A DNA stretch of 64,000 nt. It comes from Meiothermus sp. (GTDB lineage: Bacteria; Deinococcota; Deinococci; Deinococcales; Thermaceae). Position 1 is the first letter of the stretch; every line of letters starts with the position of its first letter. The position numbers and the translations under genes were made by a program. Location of the stretch: the NCBI RefSeq assembly GCF_026004115.1, contig NZ_BPIM01000001.1:2770501-2834500 (forward strand), read 5' to 3'. Below, piece by piece: positions 55,626 to 64,000 of the stretch. Under the pieces are notes generated by a model, which was given only the letters and a program-made list of their open reading frames with translations, had not been told where the DNA came from and made no database searches.

Positions 55626-56624
55626 ATGAGAATCGGAATTGTTGGAGCTACCGGAGCGGTTGGCAAAGAACTACTGAGTGTGCTTGAAAAGCGCAACTTT
55701 CCCGTCTCTGAGCTGCGATTATATGCCTCAGCTCGTTCGGCGGGCAAAAGCCTGAAGTTTCGTGGTAGGGAAGTGAACATCGAGGCACTACCCGAGACCC
55801 CCTTGCCGGTGGATGTGGTGCTGGCGAGTGCGGGGGGTGCTATCTCCAAGCAGTACGCTCCCATCTGGGCCAAACAATCGGTGGTGATTGACAACTCATC
55901 GGCTTTCCGCTACGACCCTGAGGTGCCGCTAATTGTACCGGAGATAAACGCCCATGCCATACAGGGTCACAAAAACATCATTGCCAACCCGAACTGCACC
56001 ACAGCCATACTGGTAATGGCCCTTTATCCCCTTCACAAGGCTTTTGGGGCCAAGCGGGTGATTGTTAGCACCTACCAGAGCTCATCGGGCGCAGGTGCGA
56101 GCGGAATGGAGGAGCTGCTGCACGGAACCCGGCAGTACCTGGCGGGACAGCCCGTTGAACACAAGACTTTCGCTTACCCTTTGCCCTTTAACGTGATTCC
56201 ACACATTGATGCTTTTCAAGAAAACGGCTACACCAAAGAGGAGATGAAGGTGCTGTGGGAAACTCAAAAAATTATGGAGGACACGCAGATTAAGGTTTCC
56301 TGTACAGCAGTTCGGGTTCCGACCCTGCGGGTACATTCCGAAGCTGTGACGGTGGAGTTTGAGCGCCCGGTGAGCCCAGAAGCAGCCCGGGAAGTGCTCA
56401 AAGATGCTCCTGGCGTAGACCTGGTAGACGACCCAGCCAACAAACGCTACCCTCTGCCGCTCACCGCAACAGGCAAGTTCAACGTGGAGGTCGGACGTAT
56501 CCGTAAAAGCCTGGTATTCGACAACGGGCTGGACTTTTTTGTAGCAGGGGATCAGCTGCTCAAGGGTGCGGCCTTGAACGCGGTGCAGATTGCAGAGCTT
56601 TTGCAAAAGCCGGTAGCCGGATAA
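55626..56624 (+). CDS. asd: Aspartate-semialdehyde dehydrogenase
   Basis: Reduces aspartyl phosphate to aspartate semialdehyde, the branch point to lysine, methionine and threonine. It has 332 residues. The NADP motif is [17 protein letters not shown], the catalytic cysteine is in [16 protein letters not shown], and the conserved [15 protein letters not shown] ends the substrate domain. The ATG at 55626 follows AGAGGAG. The leader carries a putative threonine attenuator. No other aspartate-pathway genes are in the window. Confidence 0.96.
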   Translation: MRIGIVGATGAVGKELLSVLEKRNFPVSELRLYASARSAGKSLKFRGREVNIEALPETPLPVDVVLASAGGAISKQYAPIWAKQSVVIDNSSAFRYDPEVPLIVPEINAHAIQGHKNIIANPNCTTAILVMALYPLHKAFGAKRVIVSTYQSSSGAGASGMEELLHGTRQYLAGQPVEHKTFAYPLPFNVIPHIDAFQENGYTKEEMKVLWETQKIMEDTQIKVSCTAVRVPTLRVHSEAVTVEFERPVSPEAAREVLKDAPGVDLVDDPANKRYPLPLTATGKFNVEVGRIRKSLVFDNGLDFFVAGDQLLKGAALNAVQIAELLQKPVAG

Positions 56625-56867
56625 CAACCAGGGCTCAAAAGCTACTCCAGGATTGCATGAGGTCGGATGACCCTCTAAGCTGTGCCATAGCGTGTTTATT
56701 GAACCCCTAGAGCTCAACTGCCAAACTGCACCCCACAGGCTCAGTGCCCAGGTATGTTCCGAATAAGGTTATTTTGACAGAAAAACTTTGGAAGCACTCA
56801 GAAACCGGCCATCCATCACAGCAACCTGCCAGAAACGACCCGTATACTCATCCCGGAGGTTTTGATT

Positions 56868-57317
56868 ATGCGTAAATGGCTAGTTTTGATGGTTCTTTTG
56901 CTCACCCCGGCCTTCGCCCAGAGCGTCCAGATAACCGCCGGTAGCCCTTTTGGGGTTAATGCGGGCTTTCGCTTGCCGCTGGTACCTTTTGTGCTGGATG
57001 GGCGGGTGTATGCGGGGGCCAACTTCTTCACAGGGAGCCCGGCCTCCTTGGGTGGTGGTGCCGATGTGTTGGTAACGGTGCCCCTGACCGACCTGTATGC
57101 GGGTGCAGGGTTGTTCTATGCGACCGGCACGACCGTATCCTTGCTGGCCCAGGGTTCTACCAGTGGGGGTCTGGGGGCCAGGGGGGTAATCGGAACCTAT
57201 CTGAACGTGGGTCTGCCCCTAATCGGTATTTTCGTTGAGGTGCATCCGATGCTGTTTTTCTCCGGCTCCAGCACGTTTGGTCTGGGGGGAGCGGTGGGCG
57301 TTAACATTGGTTTTTAG
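56868..57317 (+). CDS. Secreted small beta-rich protein, possible outer-membrane protein
   Basis: A 149-residue protein with a signal peptide (MRKWLVLMVLLLTPAFAQ, cleavage after Ala). Alternating hydrophobic, glycine-rich strands follow and the chain ends GAVGVNIGF, with a terminal phenylalanine. That pattern suits a small beta barrel of the outer membrane, but no family is recognised. The ribosome site GGAGG sets the ATG. TATACT (56843-56848) is a -10 box upstream. Confidence 0.7.
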   Translation: MRKWLVLMVLLLTPAFAQSVQITAGSPFGVNAGFRLPLVPFVLDGRVYAGANFFTGSPASLGGGADVLVTVPLTDLYAGAGLFYATGTTVSLLAQGSTSGGLGARGVIGTYLNVGLPLIGIFVEVHPMLFFSGSSTFGLGGAVGVNIGF

Positions 57318-57331
57318 TGGTGCATAGAAGC

Positions 57332-57367
57332 CCAGGGCTGGCCTTGTGCCAGCCCTGGTTTCTTTCT
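57332..57367. terminator. Bidirectional terminator
   Basis: CCAGGGCTGGC (57332-57342), loop CTTGT, GCCAGCCCTGG (57348-57358): an 11-bp perfect stem between converging genes. The plus strand then has TTTCTTTC. Confidence 0.8.
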
Positions 57368-57380
57368 GACGGGAATCGCT

Positions 57381-58367
57381 TCATACCCGTATGTTGACCC
57401 GTGCGCCGCTTTCGAACAGGTGAATCGAGTCAATAAAACGTACCACCTTGGTCTGGTAGCCCATCACGATGGAGTGCGTGCGGGCCCCACCGCCAAAGTA
57501 GCGCACACCCTCGAGCAACTCCCCATGGGTGATGCCGGTAGCCGAGAAAACAATCTGTTTTCCGGGGGCCAGGTCGTTGGTGCGGTAAATTCTCTTTTCG
57601 TCGACCCCCATGGACCGCAGGCGCTCGAGTTCAGCCTCGCTGCTGGGCAAGAAACGCCCTTGAATCTCGCCGCCCATGCACTTGAGCGCGGCTGCTGCCA
57701 GCACCCCTTCCGGTGCGCCACCGCTGCCCATCATGACGTGAACACCCGTACCGCGAATGGCCACCGATACAGCCGCCACCACATCGCCATCGGTAATGAG
57801 CTTGACCCTGGCTCCGGCTTCACGCACCTCTCGGATCAGCTTTTCGTGCCGGGGTCTGTCCAAAATAACCACCACCAGGTCTTCCACCTTACGTTGGAGG
57901 GCATCGGCAATAATCCTCAGGTTGGCCTCCACAGGGAAGTCCAGGCTCACCTTGCCCGCTGCCGGGGGCCCTACCACCAGCTTCTGCATGTACATGTCGG
58001 GTGCTCCTACCAGCCCACCTTTTTCGCTGATGGCAATCACCGTAATGGCGTTGGGAAGCCCTTTAGCGGTGATGGTGGTGCCCTCCACTGGATCTACGGC
58101 GATATCCACTTCGGGGCCACCCCGGCCCAGAATTTCGCCGATGTAGAGCATGGGGGCCTCGTCCATCTCACCTTCGCCAATGACCACCCGCCCCTGAATG
58201 GGCAGCTCCGAGAGCACCTCCCGCATGGCCTCGGTTCCAACACCGTCGACCTCGTCTTTTTTGCCCATTCCCGCCAGTCGGCTGGCCGCCAGGGCAGCCT
58301 GCTCGGTAACACGAGCGATCTCGAGCACCAGCAGACGCTCAATGTCCATTTCGGTTTCCAGTTGCAT
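57381..58367 (-). CDS. glpX: Fructose-1,6-bisphosphatase, class II
   Basis: Gluconeogenic phosphatase of the GlpX family, 328 residues. Metal-site segments are [13 protein letters not shown] and [14 protein letters not shown]. The late segment [15 protein letters not shown] is typical. The ATG at 58367 lies six bases after a -10 box TAAGCT (58374-58379, minus). Class II enzymes differ in sequence from the class I Fbp enzyme; no class I gene is in the window. Confidence 0.95.
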   Translation of the reverse strand: MQLETEMDIERLLVLEIARVTEQAALAASRLAGMGKKDEVDGVGTEAMREVLSELPIQGRVVIGEGEMDEAPMLYIGEILGRGGPEVDIAVDPVEGTTITAKGLPNAITVIAISEKGGLVGAPDMYMQKLVVGPPAAGKVSLDFPVEANLRIIADALQRKVEDLVVVILDRPRHEKLIREVREAGARVKLITDGDVVAAVSVAIRGTGVHVMMGSGGAPEGVLAAAALKCMGGEIQGRFLPSSEAELERLRSMGVDEKRIYRTNDLAPGKQIVFSATGITHGELLEGVRYFGGGARTHSIVMGYQTKVVRFIDSIHLFESGARVNIRV

Positions 58368-58442
58368 ACCCAAAGCTTACCAAGCTTTGCTCAAGCACTG
58401 GCTTTGGTAGCACTTCCAGAACACAGGCTAAGGATAAGCCGG

Positions 58443-59060
58443 CTATGGCTTGTGCCGACCCCACAAGGTGTGGGCCAGGTCGGTGGGTGTAACCCCTTGC
58501 TCGGCCAGCACCAACAGCAAGTGAAACAGCAGGTCTGTTGCCTCCCACTTAAGCTCTTCAGGGTCTTGGTTTTTGGCTGCGATGATCACCTCGCCGGCTT
58601 CCTCGCCGATTTTCTTGAGCATACGATCGAGGCCAGCCTGGTGCATTTTGCCCACATAGGAACCCTCGGGGAGGGTGGCTATCCGTTCTTTGATGGTGCG
58701 GTACACCTTCTCCAGCGCCTCACCCAGCGATGGGTCGGATGAAGGGGTCAGGGGGTAATGGAAGCAACTCTCGGCCCCGGTGTGGCAGGCCGGGCCGTGC
58801 GGTATAACCTTGTATAGAACTGCGTCCTGGTCGCAGTCGAAAATCACTTCAATCACTTCTTGGGTGTGCCCGGAGGTAAGACCCTTAACCCACAACTCGC
58901 CCCGGCTACGGCTCCAAAAGGTACTCTGCCGGGTTTTGAGGGTTTGCTCCAGGGCTTCGCGGTTGGCATAAGCCAGGGTGAGCACCTGGCCGGTGTGAGC
59001 GTCTTGCACAACCACAGGAACCAGGCCGCTGGCGTCGAATTGCACATCATCAAGATTCAT
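58443..59060 (-). CDS. hisI: Bifunctional histidine biosynthesis protein HisIE
   Basis: Phosphoribosyl-AMP cyclohydrolase (N-terminal) fused to phosphoribosyl-ATP pyrophosphatase (C-terminal), 205 residues. The HisI part has TFWSRSRGELWVKG and a zinc site in FDCDQDAVL and HTGAESCF. The HisE part has KIGEEAGEVIIAAKN with the E-E metal residues. Steps two and three of histidine synthesis are thus one chain. Its start at 59060 lies about 55 bases downstream of hisF. Confidence 0.95.
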   Translation of the reverse strand: MNLDDVQFDASGLVPVVVQDAHTGQVLTLAYANREALEQTLKTRQSTFWSRSRGELWVKGLTSGHTQEVIEVIFDCDQDAVLYKVIPHGPACHTGAESCFHYPLTPSSDPSLGEALEKVYRTIKERIATLPEGSYVGKMHQAGLDRMLKKIGEEAGEVIIAAKNQDPEELKWEATDLLFHLLLVLAEQGVTPTDLAHTLWGRHKP

Positions 59061-59115
59061 AGGCGTACCATCAGAACTCATTTTCGGGGAGTGGGGAGTG
59101 GATTGCCAATACCCC

Positions 59116-59892
59116 TCAACTGGCCGGTAGGGGGGATTCAATCCGTACTAGAATGCCCTGCTCGGCTAGGTAGCTTTTGAGCTCTGGGATGGGAATCTCA
59201 CCAAAATGGAAAACGCTGGCCGCCAGGGCCGCATCGGCTACCCCTTCCTGCAAAACTTCGGCAAAGTGCTCTTTACGGCCCGCCCCTCCCGAGGCAATGA
59301 CAGGAATGCCGACTACCTGCGAAACTGCCCGGCACAAAGCAATATCGAAACCGGCTTTGGTACCGTCGGCGTCCATGCTGGTTAGCAGAATTTCTCCAGC
59401 CCCCAGGGCGGCTCCTTGCTCGGCCCACCTAAGCGCATCCAGGCCCGTTGGGGTGCGCCCCCCCGCCACATACACCTCCCAGGAAGCCCCACACCGTCGT
59501 GCATCAATGGCCAGCACTACCGCTTGATTGCCGAAATGGTCGGAAAGCTCCTGGATTAGCTCCGGTCGCCTGACGGCAGCTGAATTGACCGAGACCTTGT
59601 CGGCCCCGGCCAAAAGCAAAGCCCGGGCGTCCTCGAGGCTGCGAATACCCCCGCCCACCGTGAAGGGAATGAAGACCTGCTCGGCTATCTGGGTGGCCAT
59701 CTCGAGCAGAGTACCCCGGCCCTCATGCGTAGCGGTAATGTCCAGGAAAACCAACTCGTCGGCGCCGGCCAGGTCGTAGGTTTTGGCCGCTTCTACCGGG
59801 TCGCCCGCGTCGCGCAGATTCACAAAGTTGATGCCCTTGACCACCCGACCGGCGTGGACATCGAGGCAAGGAATAATGCGTTTGGCCAACAC
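59116..59892 (-). CDS. hisF: Imidazole glycerol phosphate synthase subunit HisF
   Basis: Cyclase subunit that works with the HisH glutaminase, forming imidazole glycerol phosphate and AICAR. The 258 residues are a (beta/alpha)8 barrel starting [19 protein letters not shown]. Catalytic aspartates lie in CLDV (first) and LTSMDADGT (second). The GTG at 59892 is chosen by family start. HisF and HisIE form a minus-strand pair; hisH is not in the window. Confidence 0.95.
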   Translation of the reverse strand: MLAKRIIPCLDVHAGRVVKGINFVNLRDAGDPVEAAKTYDLAGADELVFLDITATHEGRGTLLEMATQIAEQVFIPFTVGGGIRSLEDARALLLAGADKVSVNSAAVRRPELIQELSDHFGNQAVVLAIDARRCGASWEVYVAGGRTPTGLDALRWAEQGAALGAGEILLTSMDADGTKAGFDIALCRAVSQVVGIPVIASGGAGRKEHFAEVLQEGVADAALAASVFHFGEIPIPELKSYLAEQGILVRIESPLPAS

Positions 59893-59940
59893 GAAAACGA
59901 TTGTCGAAGATTGGGGGGCAAAGTGCAAGGGTGCAGTGCT

Positions 59941-61185
59941 TCAGTTTTGGCGCGATAACAAGCTCAAGACCTCCACGTGGTGGGTAAACGGGTAAAAGTC
60001 GTAGGGCCGAACAAAACGCAACTGGTAGCCTGCCTGCCCGAGCCTGCCCACGTCGCGGGCCCAGGTGGCGGGGTCGCAGGCGATATAGAGAATATGCGCC
60101 GGTTGACCCTCTGCCAGACTCTTCAATACTTCCGGTGAGAGGCCGGCCCTGGGCGGGTCTACCATGACCAAATCGGCAGGCAGGTGCTTTGTGAGTACCC
60201 TGGCGTCGTCTTGTTTGAAAACCAGGTTTTGTACCCCCAATCGATCCCGGTCGGCTTCGCCGCGCGCCACTGCGCTACGGTTGATCTCGATGGCCACAAT
60301 TTCTTCAAATAGGGGAGCTAGGTGCAGGCTCAGCACCCCACTTCCTGCATAGAGCTCCACAGCTTTGCGGCCAGGAGCCACAATTTGGGAGGCTTCGCGA
60401 AACAATAGCCCCGCCGCCCTGGGGTTGACCTGGGCAAAGCTTTGCACATTCACCGTAGACAGGACGCCGCCAAAATCTTCTAAAAGACCGCTTGCGCCCC
60501 CCAGGTGCTGAATACGCCCTCGGAAACGACCCCTGCGGCTCGGCTCACCCCAGATTACCCCGGCGATACCTTCTTGCAGAAGCGCCTGGGCGGTTTTTTT
60601 GAAGAACTGGGCCTGCCCGCCGATGATGCCTACCTGCACACTGCCCTCGTAGATGGAGCCGCGCAGCACGACTTCCTCGAGGCTGGAGAGCGGCCAGCCC
60701 GACAACAGCGCAAAGGCGGGTTGTAGGGGCTCGGCGATGAGCGGGTCGTGGGGAATCCGAACCAGATCGCTTGATTTGGGCTGGCGATAGGCCAGGCCGC
60801 CCAGGGGGTGCAGGGCATACTGGGCTGCCGTGCGGCAGTAAAGGCCCTCCTCGGCTCCGTAGGTTGGGGAGGGCTGGATGGGGAAAACCGCAAAGCTCAG
60901 TTTGGCAATCCGCTCCAGTGACTCTTGCACAAACCCCTGCTTGATGGGCAGTTGAGCTGGGTATTCCAGGGGTAGGTCTGCCGAGGGGGGTAACGGCTTA
61001 AGGTAACGCGCAGGATGGGGCTCCAGAATCTTGCGAACATGGCCCTCGAGGTGGTTTTTGCGTTCCCGCAGCTCCGCCTCGACCACTTCTCCAGGCAGTC
61101 CCCCGCGCACCAGGGCTGTTCCCGAAGGTGTCCGGGCCAGACCCAGTCCCCCGGCCACCAGCTTCTCGATGTGTAATCTCGCCAC
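59941..61185 (-). CDS. 23S rRNA (uracil-C5) methyltransferase, RlmD/TrmA family
   Basis: SAM-dependent RNA methyltransferase of 414 residues. An N-terminal TRAM-like beta domain (GLGLARTPSGTALVRGGLPG) precedes the methyltransferase core. Core motifs are ELYAGSGVLSLHLAP (SAM), VMVDPPRAGLSPEV and the catalytic cysteine in LYIACDPATWARDV. Whether it acts on 23S rRNA or tRNA cannot be told. The GTG at 61185 is the start. It reads on toward hisF, so they may be co-transcribed. Confidence 0.9.
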   Translation of the reverse strand: MARLHIEKLVAGGLGLARTPSGTALVRGGLPGEVVEAELRERKNHLEGHVRKILEPHPARYLKPLPPSADLPLEYPAQLPIKQGFVQESLERIAKLSFAVFPIQPSPTYGAEEGLYCRTAAQYALHPLGGLAYRQPKSSDLVRIPHDPLIAEPLQPAFALLSGWPLSSLEEVVLRGSIYEGSVQVGIIGGQAQFFKKTAQALLQEGIAGVIWGEPSRRGRFRGRIQHLGGASGLLEDFGGVLSTVNVQSFAQVNPRAAGLLFREASQIVAPGRKAVELYAGSGVLSLHLAPLFEEIVAIEINRSAVARGEADRDRLGVQNLVFKQDDARVLTKHLPADLVMVDPPRAGLSPEVLKSLAEGQPAHILYIACDPATWARDVGRLGQAGYQLRFVRPYDFYPFTHHVEVLSLLSRQN

Positions 61186-61285
61186 AAACTCAACTTACCC
61201 CATACCATGCAAAAGTTGGCCTCAGAGGTTGACGTCGCCCTGACACTAGGGAATAATCTTTCCGGTTACCAAGGAGGAGAATCAA

Positions 61286-62233
61286 ATGAAAAAAACACTG
61301 TTGCTACTGGCCTCACTTGCACTGGCGGGTTCTGCCTTTGCACAAACCTTCATCACCATTGGTTCCGGAGGCACTACGGGCGTGTACTTCCCGGTTGCGA
61401 CCGGCATTGCCAAGCTGGTCAACGACGCTAATATCGGCGTGCGGGCCAACGCCCGCTCCACCGGGGGCTCGGTCTTCAACATCAACGCCATTGCCTCGGG
61501 TGAGCTTCAGATGGGCCTAGCCCAAAACGACATTGCTTTTTATGCTTACAACGGTACGGGCATTGCCGCGTTTGATGGCAAGCCGGTCAAGAACATCCGG
61601 GCTGTGGGCATTCTGTACCCCGAAGTGGTGCACGTGGTGGCCCGGGCCGGAGCCGGTATTAACACCATTGCCGATCTGAAAGGTAAGCGGGTGGTCATCG
61701 GTGATGTGGGTTCGGGTACCGAACAAAACGCCCGTCAGGTGCTCGAGGCCTACGGACTGGGCCTCAATGACCTGCGCGAAGCCATCCGGGTTAACCCCAA
61801 CAACGCCCTGGCCCTCCTGCAAGACGGCCGTGCCGATGCTTTCTTCTTCACCGGCGGCCTGGGGGCTTCGGTAATTAGCCAGGCTGCCCAGACCATCCGG
61901 GTACAGCTGGTGGAGGTGGAGTATCGCAAGGTGCAGGAACTGGCCAAAAAGTACCCCTTCTATCGCGCCTTTAACATCGACGGCGGCATTTACCGTGGTG
62001 TGGACGTGACCACCCCTTCGGTGGCGGTGCTCTCGATGTGGCTGGCGGCCGATAGCGTCAGCGCCGATGTGGTCTACAACATGCTCAAGGCCACCTTCGA
62101 CAACCCCGAATTCAAGGGCATTCACCCCAACCTGCAGCGCTTCTTCAACGTAAACAGCGCCGCCCGTAACCTTCCCATCCCCCTGCATCCGGGCGCCGAA
62201 CGCTTCTATCGGGAGAAGCGGATCATCCGATAA
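61286..62233 (+). CDS. TAXI-family TRAP transporter solute-binding protein
   Basis: Exported binding protein of 315 residues. The N-terminal signal ends about residue 19 (AGSAFA). The mature start TFITIGSGGTTGVYFPVATG is the TAXI signature, with the later conserved pattern GVRANARSTGGSVFN. It would deliver a carboxylate to the permease encoded 185 bases downstream. A ribosome site AAGGAGGAG precedes the ATG. Glutamate or C4-dicarboxylate substrates are guesses. Confidence 0.94.
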   Translation: MKKTLLLLASLALAGSAFAQTFITIGSGGTTGVYFPVATGIAKLVNDANIGVRANARSTGGSVFNINAIASGELQMGLAQNDIAFYAYNGTGIAAFDGKPVKNIRAVGILYPEVVHVVARAGAGINTIADLKGKRVVIGDVGSGTEQNARQVLEAYGLGLNDLREAIRVNPNNALALLQDGRADAFFFTGGLGASVISQAAQTIRVQLVEVEYRKVQELAKKYPFYRAFNIDGGIYRGVDVTTPSVAVLSMWLAADSVSADVVYNMLKATFDNPEFKGIHPNLQRFFNVNSAARNLPIPLHPGAERFYREKRIIR

Positions 62234-62247
62234 GGCCAGCAAGCGCT

Positions 62248-62282
62248 GGGGCCGGCCCATCGAGTCGGCCCCGGTTTATTTT
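62248..62282 (+). terminator. Weak terminator or processing hairpin after the TAXI gene
   Basis: GGGGCCG (62248-62254) pairs with CGGCCCC (62266-62272), followed by GGTTTATTTT. It may reduce read-through into the permease so that the binding protein is made in excess. Confidence 0.5.
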
Positions 62283-62418
62283 GCAGCATTACCCTTGACA
62301 ACATAACCCGTAGAGCCAAACCAAAAATAGACGCCAAGCTGGTTTGGGTGTAAAACTATGCAAGCCGGATCGTTTGATATCGCGCAATTCCTAAGCTTTT
62401 TTGTGCAGGAGGTTGTGG

Positions 62419-64000
62419 ATGAGTAGGGAGAGTCCAGAAGCCGAAGCCCAGCTAATGGTAGAAGAGACCGAGTTGGGAGGGCGAAAGCCTACCGACTGGT
62501 CTCGCTGGCTGATTCTGGGATTGGCAGTAGGCTGGAGTGTATTTCAGGTCTGGGCCACCTGGTTGGGCTCGCTGGATGCCCTGTTTTTTCGGGCCACCCA
62601 CCTGGCCTTCGCTTTTGCCCTGGTTTTTTTGGTGTATCCCTTCAATCAACGCAGCCGTCGCGACCGAATTCCACTTTTTGACTGGATTCTGGGTATCACC
62701 GCTACCCTCTCGGCAGCATATGTGATGTGGCAATACAAAGACATGATTGAAGTCCGGGGGGGCCTGGCCAATCAAGCCGACCTGGTGGTGGGAAGCTTAA
62801 CCATCCTGATGTTGCTGCTGGCCGGATGGCGCTCGCTGGGGCCGGCTATGCCGATTATTTCCATTGTGTTCATGCTGTTTGCCTTGATTGGGCCGCAGGG
62901 TTTGTTTCAGGGCCAATTACCGGGCGCATTGGGCCAGTTGCACGCGGGGGTGCAGTGGCGTTCGCTGGTGAGCCAGCTTTTCATGAACGCTTCGGATAGC
63001 ATCTGGGGTACGCCCATCGGGGTGGCGGCGCGTACGGTGTTTGTGTTTGTATTGTTTGGGGCCATCCTCGAGCGGGCCGGGGCCGGGAAGTGGTTTACCG
63101 ACCTGGCTTTTAGCGTGCTGGGAGGGGTGCGTGGGGGGCCAGCCAAAGCCTCGATTGTTTCCTCAGCGCTTACCGGGGTGGTCTCGGGTTCCTCGATTTC
63201 TAATGTGGTGACCAGCGGTACTTTTACCATCCCGGCCATGCGACGGGCCGGTTATTCTGCCGAGAAAGCCGGAGCGGTCGAGGTAGCGGCCAGTTCCAAC
63301 GGGCAGCTCATGCCCCCGGTGATGGGGGCGGCGGCTTTTATCATGGCGGACTTTTTGGGCGTGCCTTACTCGGCGCTGGTTTTGATGGCCGTTGTGCCCG
63401 CCCTGCTGGCTTATACCACGCTGTTTATATTGGTGGATCTGGAAGCGGTCAAGCTGGGTCTGAAGGGCTTGCCCAAGGCCGAGCTGCCCAGGTTCTGGCC
63501 CACGCTGCGGGCCGGCTTGCACTATGTGTTTCCCCTGGGCTATTTGCTCTATGCCCTGCTAATAATTGAGCTTTCGCCCGAACGGGCAGCGCTCAACACT
63601 ATTTTCCTGATGATTGGCGTTGCGCTCGCACAGGAGCTCTACCGGGCCTGGCGAGAAGGGCGTGGGTTGGGTAGTGGTTTGCGTTCCTTTGCGCAAATTG
63701 TAATTGAGGGCTTTGCCAACGGGGCGCGTAACATGGTGGGTATTGCCATTGCCACCGGTCTGGCTGGCATCATTATTGCGGTGGTGCTCATCACCAACAT
63801 CGGTTTCGGTCTCACCGATCTGTTGCAGACCATCTCGGGAGGGAATCTGCTGGCGGCCCTATTCCTGGCCCAGCTCATCAGCCTGGTGCTGGGCATGGGC
63901 CTGCCCACCACAGCCAACTACGTGGTGATGGCCAGCCTGGTAGTACCGGTGATTACTAAAATTGCTGAGCAGAACGGCATAGATTATGGCTCGCTGACCT
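62419..64000 (+). CDS. TRAP transporter fused permease (partial)
   Basis: Large membrane permease, with 527 residues visible and no stop before the window ends. The N-terminal part has four to five helices (the small DctQ-like subunit). A DctM-like domain follows with VSSALTGVVSGSSISNVVTSG and SSNGQLMPPVMGAAAFIMA. This fused layout is typical of TAXI-TRAP systems. A ribosome site AGGAGG sets the ATG at 62419. The last visible segment (GMGLPTTANYVVMASLVVP) is in the late helices. Confidence 0.94.
   Translation, partial: MSRESPEAEAQLMVEETELGGRKPTDWSRWLILGLAVGWSVFQVWATWLGSLDALFFRATHLAFAFALVFLVYPFNQRSRRDRIPLFDWILGITATLSAAYVMWQYKDMIEVRGGLANQADLVVGSLTILMLLLAGWRSLGPAMPIISIVFMLFALIGPQGLFQGQLPGALGQLHAGVQWRSLVSQLFMNASDSIWGTPIGVAARTVFVFVLFGAILERAGAGKWFTDLAFSVLGGVRGGPAKASIVSSALTGVVSGSSISNVVTSGTFTIPAMRRAGYSAEKAGAVEVAASSNGQLMPPVMGAAAFIMADFLGVPYSALVLMAVVPALLAYTTLFILVDLEAVKLGLKGLPKAELPRFWPTLRAGLHYVFPLGYLLYALLIIELSPERAALNTIFLMIGVALAQELYRAWREGRGLGSGLRSFAQIVIEGFANGARNMVGIAIATGLAGIIIAVVLITNIGFGLTDLLQTISGGNLLAALFLAQLISLVLGMGLPTTANYVVMASLVVPVITKIAEQNGIDYGSLT

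Noticed and set aside
57420-58742. Long plus-strand frame over glpX and hisIE
   Set aside because: It spans two confidently identified minus-strand genes and is Gln- and His-rich, as an antisense frame of GC-rich genes would be.

Overview
The window looks like the chromosome of a Deinococcus-Thermus bacterium, most probably a Meiothermus-type organism (inference from content, no database search). The reasons are a 196-residue EF-Ts, an SSB with two OB folds in one chain, the futalosine menaquinone enzyme MqnC, many genes that start 6-10 bases after a TANNNT box (leaderless mRNAs), and a GC content that appears lower than in Thermus. GcvP is one fused chain, whereas Thermus thermophilus has two subunits.

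Layout. 0.4-5.1 kb: glycine cleavage genes gcvT, gcvH and gcvP, with a tandem glycine riboswitch in front of gcvP only. 5.5-11 kb: cdsA, dxr, rseP, a glycosyltransferase, a small acidic protein and mqnC. 11-14.7 kb: minus-strand operon of two ABC-2 ATPase/permease pairs. 14.9-17.7 kb: an FAD amine oxidase and a Na/phosphate transporter. 18.4-24.9 kb: a complete ferric-iron-type ABC importer and a secreted subtilase. 25.1-28 kb: rpsB-tsf-pyrH-frr (minus). 28.2 kb: tRNA-Ala. 28.8-30.9 kb: rpsF-ssb-rpsR-rplI. 31-39.4 kb: MOSC and DUF3054 proteins, lipB-lipA, a COG0523 GTPase divergent from a SlyD-type isomerase, threonine dehydrogenase plus 2-amino-3-ketobutyrate CoA ligase, an NYN nuclease and a small cupin-like gene. 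39.4-44.9 kb: topA, a CoA-transferase and a DUF502 protein. 45.3-52 kb: DUF456, glutaredoxin-like protein, lgt, glmU, tatA-tatC, a frameshifted chorismate mutase-DAHP synthase, and a multi-cluster ferredoxin. 52.5-64 kb: tRNA-Gln, receiver protein, class A PBP, asd, an envelope protein, glpX, an RNA methyltransferase, hisF-hisIE, and a TAXI-TRAP transporter whose permease runs off the end.

The main discovery candidate is the asd leader at 55.49-55.63 kb. A promoter starts a leaderless 9-residue peptide ending in five consecutive threonine codons. A 12-bp hairpin and an intrinsic terminator follow, just before the asd ribosome-binding site. This is the architecture of a ribosome-mediated threonine attenuator.

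Other notable points: a modular dispersed repeat (seven copies, terminal inverted repeats, two internal hairpins); a perfect 16-bp palindrome over the slyD -10 box, opposite a COG0523 GTPase gene; an RBS-sequestering hairpin after the glycine riboswitch; a tandem C-terminal domain in TopA; and strong over-use of the palindrome CTCGAG. Several genes share glycine and lipoyl metabolism: Tdh and Kbl make glycine, GcvTHP cleaves it, and LipB/LipA make the lipoyl group of GcvH.
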